8,653 bases of DNA from Bacteriovoracaceae bacterium. Its GTDB lineage: Bacteria; Bdellovibrionota; Bacteriovoracia; Bacteriovoracales; Bacteriovoracaceae. Below are positions 5,331-8,653 of the stretch, in pieces (within the stretch, counting starts at the first letter, position 1; every line of letters starts with the position of its first letter). The notes under the pieces are model-generated. The model worked only from the letters and a program-made list of their open reading frames with translations. It did not search any database and was not told the origin of the DNA. Location: positions 1 to 8,653 of the forward strand of contig JAGLCH010000181.1 of the NCBI GenBank assembly GCA_023146355.1, given 5' to 3'. The translations under genes and the position numbers were made by a program.

Positions 5331-8153
5331 CTAGGAAATCTGTATACTTAAGACACTCTTTAGCATTTTCTCTATTTGAGAGTAGAGTTCACTATATGAG
5401 TCACTTAGGTCTCTAAAATTATCGACAATTGATTTTGTTTCTTTTTCACTAGGTACTTGGAGGAGACCAATAAGTTGGCCGATGGGAGCTCCTTGAGCTT
5501 TGGATACAATATGGCGAATGAAGCGGAGTAGCTCAGGAGAGCTATAGAATTCCACTATTTCTTGATCACCTGATTTAAATACGAGTCTTTCAGTGTCCTT
5601 ATCGGCCTCACTCATTACGATTTGAGCACTGTCTAGCGGTAGCTGAAGTTCTGATGAGAGGGGGCGGATCTCGATATCATCATGGTTGATAACAGCTATT
5701 GGTTTAAGCTCAGCGAGTGGCCGAAATAACTGAGGATTAGAGAAGTCGATGCGTTGAGATTTGCTGTGACGGTTTTTAAATTTCTCAAGACAGCATTCAA
5801 TATTGTGCTTGAAAAAACATAATCTACCCATGGTATCCCAAGGGTATTTTCTTGAAAGCATCTCCATCTGTTGAAGTAGCAGATCAATACCAGGAGCTAG
5901 AGTCTTTGGATGTTTCTTTTGCAACTCGTCTTGGGTTATAGATAGAAAATCAAATGATTGCCCAATATACTCTGGAATGCGAACAGACGTTTGAGCAAAA
6001 AACTCTGGGACAAGAAGTGAGTTAATTTGAGACTTAAGTTTTGATGAGCTAGATAGACACAGCTGAATAATTTGGGTTCCCAGCTCAGACTCAAAGTACT
6101 CTTTAAAGAGGTTAATATTAAGCCCGGAAAGCTTTGGAACTAATCCATAGTAATGAAAGCATGCGGTTCCATATAGCTTTTTCTTTGCGAGGTAAGTTTC
6201 GCCGCTTGTAAGTTCAAGGGTAATATCTTTTGGGTCAGTAAGGTTTATAATAAGTAGGAATGGGAAGCGATTGGATCCCCCAATTACTGGGCCAAAAAGT
6301 CCGTCAGGTGCAATGCCACTTTTGTCTTCAAGATTTTCAAGTTTAAAAACTTGCTCCATAGGAATACAGGATTTATTGATGTTGGCGAAGAATGCTGGAT
6401 GCGTGAATGTCTCTGAATCTCGAGTAATTGAGTGAAGAGTACCGTCAACTATTGCATCTTGGTAAAACTCAAAGTTAAGACCAGTTACAGGCTCAGCTTG
6501 ATAGAAAGGGGTTGCATATGGGGTGCGCTCTTTAAAGAACTTAGACATCTCATCCACAAGATCCATGAAGTGAGAGAACATTTTAAGCTCACCTGACATT
6601 CTGAAGGTAAAGCAAGTTTCTTTTTGAGTATTGTTTTGCTGAGCTAAACTTCCGAAGTTAAAAATATCATTGATGTTTGTAATTTCTGGTCGTTTTGAGA
6701 ATACGTAAAGAAATTGTGGAATTTCTCCACGTCCATTTAAGTTCTCAAAGTTGAAGTATCCCTCAAGCTTTAGTTCTTTGAACAATTGCTCAATCTTTCC
6801 TTTTTGACTTGGAACAAAAAGCTTTTGATTGGTCAACACATACATGAATCCATTTTTATCAAGTGCGAGTGTTTGCTTATTTATCTTATTTAGGAGGTGG
6901 TGATGTGGGTTTGCCTTTGGAAGATCTGTATTTACAACGATTCTGTCATAGTTCCTCTCGGCAGAAGATTGGAAAAGTCCAAGTTGCTCGCCAGTAGTGT
7001 TACTAAGCTGACGATCCTTCATCACTTTGCAGATGAAACTTACAATATTCATATTGTGAGTTTTTCCAAACTTAACAAGATAGCAGATCAATTGCAGCTC
7101 ATGACAAAGGCGAATAAAGTCTCTGCCTTCAGATTCATTACCAACACAGTCTGGGCAAATGAGTTGGTCCCACTTTTCTTCAATGCATGCTTTTTGAGCA
7201 AGCCAGTGAGAAAGAATAAATGAGTTGAGGTGGTTCCCTTGAAATTTGCAGCTTACAACGTTAGGAATTTCACTATTCGCACTTGATGCCGAAGCAAAAC
7301 TTTTTTGCCCATTTTCCTTATTGATCCATTTCGGAAAATTGATAAGAATATGATTGATAAAAAAGCCAAAGGCCTGATGGGAAATTGCATGAGAATAACT
7401 TTTGTCTTTATAGACTAGATTCTCATCCTCATCTTTATGGCGATAAGTGCTGATTTTCATTGTCTCTGTGATCGAGATCTTTGGAAGCTTAAGAGAAAGC
7501 TCCGCAAGCTCATCTGACAAAGTCTTGGATGGGCGATACCAGCTGTATTGGTTTGATTTAAGCGCCTTAGAGTTTAGTTCTGTTGAACCGCTAGGGCGGA
7601 AAATCCCCATAAGAAAGCTGGAAGTATTGATCAGTTGGTTCACTTGCACTGGGATTTCGAGAGCATCACCAAGAAGTGCTACGAACTTAAGCTTAAAAAG
7701 GTAGACCACAACAATACGGTGAGTGTAATAATCAATGAATGTTTCAAGTTCCGCTTTGTAGGGGGAGTTGTCGGAGTAGATGTGATGCCAGAATTGGTGC
7801 TCTCCAGCAATATTATTAAAGTTCTGATCAAAGGTATTTGCAAACTCTAGGAATTCATTGAAAATTGAGGAGTGTAGGGTTGGATTTGCATCCTTAAGTC
7901 CTTGAAATTTAGTTCTTGCATCAGCTTTGAGGGCGGTAACTGTCTTAGCAATATCAAGAGCGTCATTGGAAAATAGGCTTTGCCCTGTCCAGCCAGGAAC
8001 AAAGCAATTAGATGGCGCAAATTCACTCTCACTGATGTGAGATGTGCTTTCGAGAGTAGGGGATACTGATCCTTCTCTCGCTTGCCCTTTAATTTCTTCA
8101 GCTAATTCTAGTCCGTTAATCCAGGAATTAGCATCAAAAAGCCTATTACTCAA
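5331..8153 (-). CDS. Putative inactivated N6-adenine methyltransferase fused to HsdS-like recognition modules
   Basis: The product is 940 residues from a TTG start supported by GGAG 5 nt upstream. Residues 1-60 are Ser/Glu-rich; about 60-300 are mainly helical and unassigned. Residues about 305-488 track the HsdM/N6_Mtase core in order: GNHLNSFILSHWLA (for 'G.fyTP..la..m'), LICPDCVGNESEGRDFI (for 'vlDPaCGsGgfLi'), KFGKTHNMNIVSFICKVM (for 'fGqEin....laknnl'), NYDRIVVNTDLP at 401-412 (for 'yD.iiaNPPf'), LDKNGFMYVLTNQKLF, then GRGEIPQFLYVFSKR. The SAM-binding acidic residue and the NPPF/Y catalytic motif (here NTDL) appear lost. Two C-terminal parts resemble target-recognition domains plus HsdS conserved helices: about 600-720 (FKEYFESELGTQIIQLCLS to LLVPEF) and about 820-935 (SPELLRFIRHIVSKAQG to LLQVPSEKETKSIVDNF). 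The probable role is DNA or nucleoprotein recognition without methylation. The order of motifs is persuasive, but each one is divergent. It is the first gene of an operon with the ChaN-like gene. Confidence 0.5.
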   Translation of the reverse strand: MSNRLFDANSWINGLELAEEIKGQAREGSVSPTLESTSHISESEFAPSNCFVPGWTGQSLFSNDALDIAKTVTALKADARTKFQGLKDANPTLHSSIFNEFLEFANTFDQNFNNIAGEHQFWHHIYSDNSPYKAELETFIDYYTHRIVVVYLFKLKFVALLGDALEIPVQVNQLINTSSFLMGIFRPSGSTELNSKALKSNQYSWYRPSKTLSDELAELSLKLPKISITETMKISTYRHKDEDENLVYKDKSYSHAISHQAFGFFINHILINFPKWINKENGQKSFASASSANSEIPNVVSCKFQGNHLNSFILSHWLAQKACIEEKWDQLICPDCVGNESEGRDFIRLCHELQLICYLVKFGKTHNMNIVSFICKVMKDRQLSNTTGEQLGLFQSSAERNYDRIVVNTDLPKANPHHHLLNKINKQTLALDKNGFMYVLTNQKLFVPSQKGKIEQLFKELKLEGYFNFENLNGRGEIPQFLYVFSKRPEITNINDIFNFGSLAQQNNTQKETCFTFRMSGELKMFSHFMDLVDEMSKFFKERTPYATPFYQAEPVTGLNFEFYQDAIVDGTLHSITRDSETFTHPAFFANINKSCIPMEQVFKLENLEDKSGIAPDGLFGPVIGGSNRFPFLLIINLTDPKDITLELTSGETYLAKKKLYGTACFHYYGLVPKLSGLNINLFKEYFESELGTQIIQLCLSSSSKLKSQINSLLVPEFFAQTSVRIPEYIGQSFDFLSITQDELQKKHPKTLAPGIDLLLQQMEMLSRKYPWDTMGRLCFFKHNIECCLEKFKNRHSKSQRIDFSNPQLFRPLAELKPIAVINHDDIEIRPLSSELQLPLDSAQIVMSEADKDTERLVFKSGDQEIVEFYSSPELLRFIRHIVSKAQGAPIGQLIGLLQVPSEKETKSIVDNFRDLSDSYSELYSQIEKMLKSVLSIQIS

Positions 8154-8158
8154 ATGAG

Positions 8159-8162
8159 CTCC
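8159..8162 (-). promoter_or_regulatory. Ribosome binding site that decides a TTG start
   Basis: Plus-strand CTCC reads GGAG on the minus strand, 5 nt before the TTG at 8153. There is no competing in-frame ATG nearby, so this site supports TTG as the true start of the 940-residue protein. Confidence 0.65.
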
Positions 8163-8188
8163 GCGTATATTTAATACAAGCTTATACT

Positions 8189-8207
8189 GCTCTCATTGAG
8201 TGAGGGC
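8189..8207. repeat. Short inverted repeat, possible operator
   Basis: The arms GCTCTCA (8189-8195) and TGAGGGC (8201-8207) pair over seven positions, one of them G.U, around a 5-nt centre. It lies immediately upstream of the minus-strand TATAAG at 8186-8181, where a regulator binding site would overlap the promoter spacer and -35 area. There is no T-run, so it is not a terminator. It could be chance. Confidence 0.25.
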
Positions 8208-8450
8208 ACGTACAACTCATTTAAATCGTTGTTGATTAGGGAAGGTATTTGTACCCTTTGGTTGTAACTTTGTCATTTAAAAGTTGGGTTTAAGGTATCT
8301 TTTTTATGTTTTTTCCCCCTGTTTGTTATCTGGCTCAATACATCCTGATGAATATATTGAAAATATTAGTTTTTTCGACTTTTTTTAGATTTTGACTAAT
8401 TTTATCCTTGATTTTACCGATTAGAGTAAGGCAGAACGTGAACGCATTTT

Positions 8451-8454
8451 GGAG
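8451..8454 (+). promoter_or_regulatory. Ribosome binding site of the right-hand partial gene
   Basis: GGAG at 8451-8454 lies 6 nt before the ATG at 8461 and fixes the start of the truncated gene. Confidence 0.7.
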
Positions 8455-8460
8455 AGCGGT

Positions 8461-8653
8461 ATGACTGACGACTTAAAAGACACAACAGATCAAGGTTTCA
8501 ATGACACTGAGCTTGAGGACATCATGAATGAAATAGAGAGTCTTGAAAAAGATTTCGATATGAGTGAGCCTACGGCAGAAATAGTTGACCCAATAGCTGA
8601 AGAGATTGGAGATGTCACCGAGACCGTTGCTGAACCAGTTATGGAGGAAACTC
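8461..8653 (+). CDS. Acidic protein, N-terminal 64 codons only (runs off the window)
   Basis: An open frame starts at ATG 8461 with an ideally placed GGAG and continues to the window end with no stop. It begins MTDDLKDTTDQGFNDTELED and continues with IMNEIESLEKDF, then a Pro/Val/Glu-rich stretch. The visible part is very acidic (about 20 Asp/Glu of 64, few Lys and no Arg), hydrophilic, without a signal peptide or membrane helix. Residues about 15-33 (DTELEDIMNEIESLEKDFD) have heptad-like spacing of Leu/Ile and could form a short amphipathic helix or coiled coil. The rest looks intrinsically disordered, as in an N-terminal tail or linker of a larger cytoplasmic protein. I do not recognise the family, and the functional domain is outside the window. 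It is divergent from the 940-residue gene. Confidence 0.7.
   Translation, partial: MTDDLKDTTDQGFNDTELEDIMNEIESLEKDFDMSEPTAEIVDPIAEEIGDVTETVAEPVMEET

Larger units (their letters stand above)
8154..8460. other. 307-bp intergenic region between divergent genes
   Basis: No coding frame is supported here. It is AT-rich, with T-runs near 8301-8315 and 8370-8388 that are not preceded by a convincing stem and so are not called terminators. On the minus strand TATAAG (8186-8181) is a candidate -10 element for the 940-residue gene. On the plus strand TTGACT (8392-8397) resembles a -35, but the sequence 17 bp further (TACCGA) is a poor -10. A short inverted repeat is listed separately. The length allows both promoters and an unlisted small RNA, but I see no direct evidence for one. 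Confidence 0.5.

Noticed and set aside
6990..7160. A zinc ribbon around the CPDC motif (Cys333/Cys336) in the 940-residue protein
   Set aside because: Only one CxxC pair is present, and the flanking Cys350-His351 do not form a regular second knuckle; the position fits motif I of the methyltransferase fold better. Metal binding is not excluded.
8301..8388. T-runs in the right intergenic region as terminators
   Set aside because: No GC-rich stem precedes either T-run, and no plus-strand gene ends just upstream.
1..8653. CRISPR array, tRNA, rRNA, transposase or integrase
   Set aside because: No regularly spaced repeats, RNA-gene signatures, terminal inverted repeats or recombinase motifs were found on either strand by eye.

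Overview
The window is AT-rich, densely packed DNA from a Gram-negative bacterium. A lipoprotein signal peptide, a TonB/TolA-like energy transducer, a zinc-binding anti-sigma protein and a large cytoplasmic ChaN-like protein, together with Lys/Asn/Ile-rich proteins, would fit a Bdellovibrionota/Bacteriovoracales-type delta-proteobacterial relative. That placement is an inference from style only; no marker gene is present.

Layout, left to right. (1) Positions 1-87, minus strand: the first 29 codons of a lipoprotein, running off the window edge. (2) Positions 334-1227, plus strand: a two-gene unit made of a divergent ECF-sigma-like protein and a tail-anchored anti-sigma protein with an H-x3-C-x2-C zinc motif. 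(3) Positions 1224-2180, minus strand: a TonB-family protein that converges on the anti-sigma gene, the two stop codons overlapping by 4 nt. (4) Positions 2243-3670, plus strand, divergent from the TonB gene: a two-TM protein ending in a degenerate histidine-kinase-type ATPase domain. (5) Positions 8153-3667, minus strand: a probable two-gene operon. The first gene encodes a 940-residue protein that I read as a fused HsdM/HsdS-like architecture (N6-adenine methyltransferase fold plus two target-recognition-like modules) in which the catalytic motifs appear to be lost. The second encodes a ChaN/Tiki-superfamily protein of 536 residues without a signal peptide. It ends tail-to-tail with the kinase-like gene, again with a 4-nt overlap. 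(6) A 307-bp intergenic region, then at 8461 the start of an acidic plus-strand protein cut by the window end.

How the parts may work together: the sigma/anti-sigma pair, the TonB-like protein and the kinase-like membrane protein could form an envelope-signalling neighbourhood. The anti-sigma protein has a membrane tail but no periplasmic sensor, and the kinase-like protein has a periplasmic domain but no visible H-box, so each lacks a part expected of a conventional system. The most unusual item is the probable pseudo-methyltransferase with a recognition-like C-terminus paired with a ChaN-like protein. I do not recognise this pairing as a described system. All function calls rest on motif reading by eye, without database searches.
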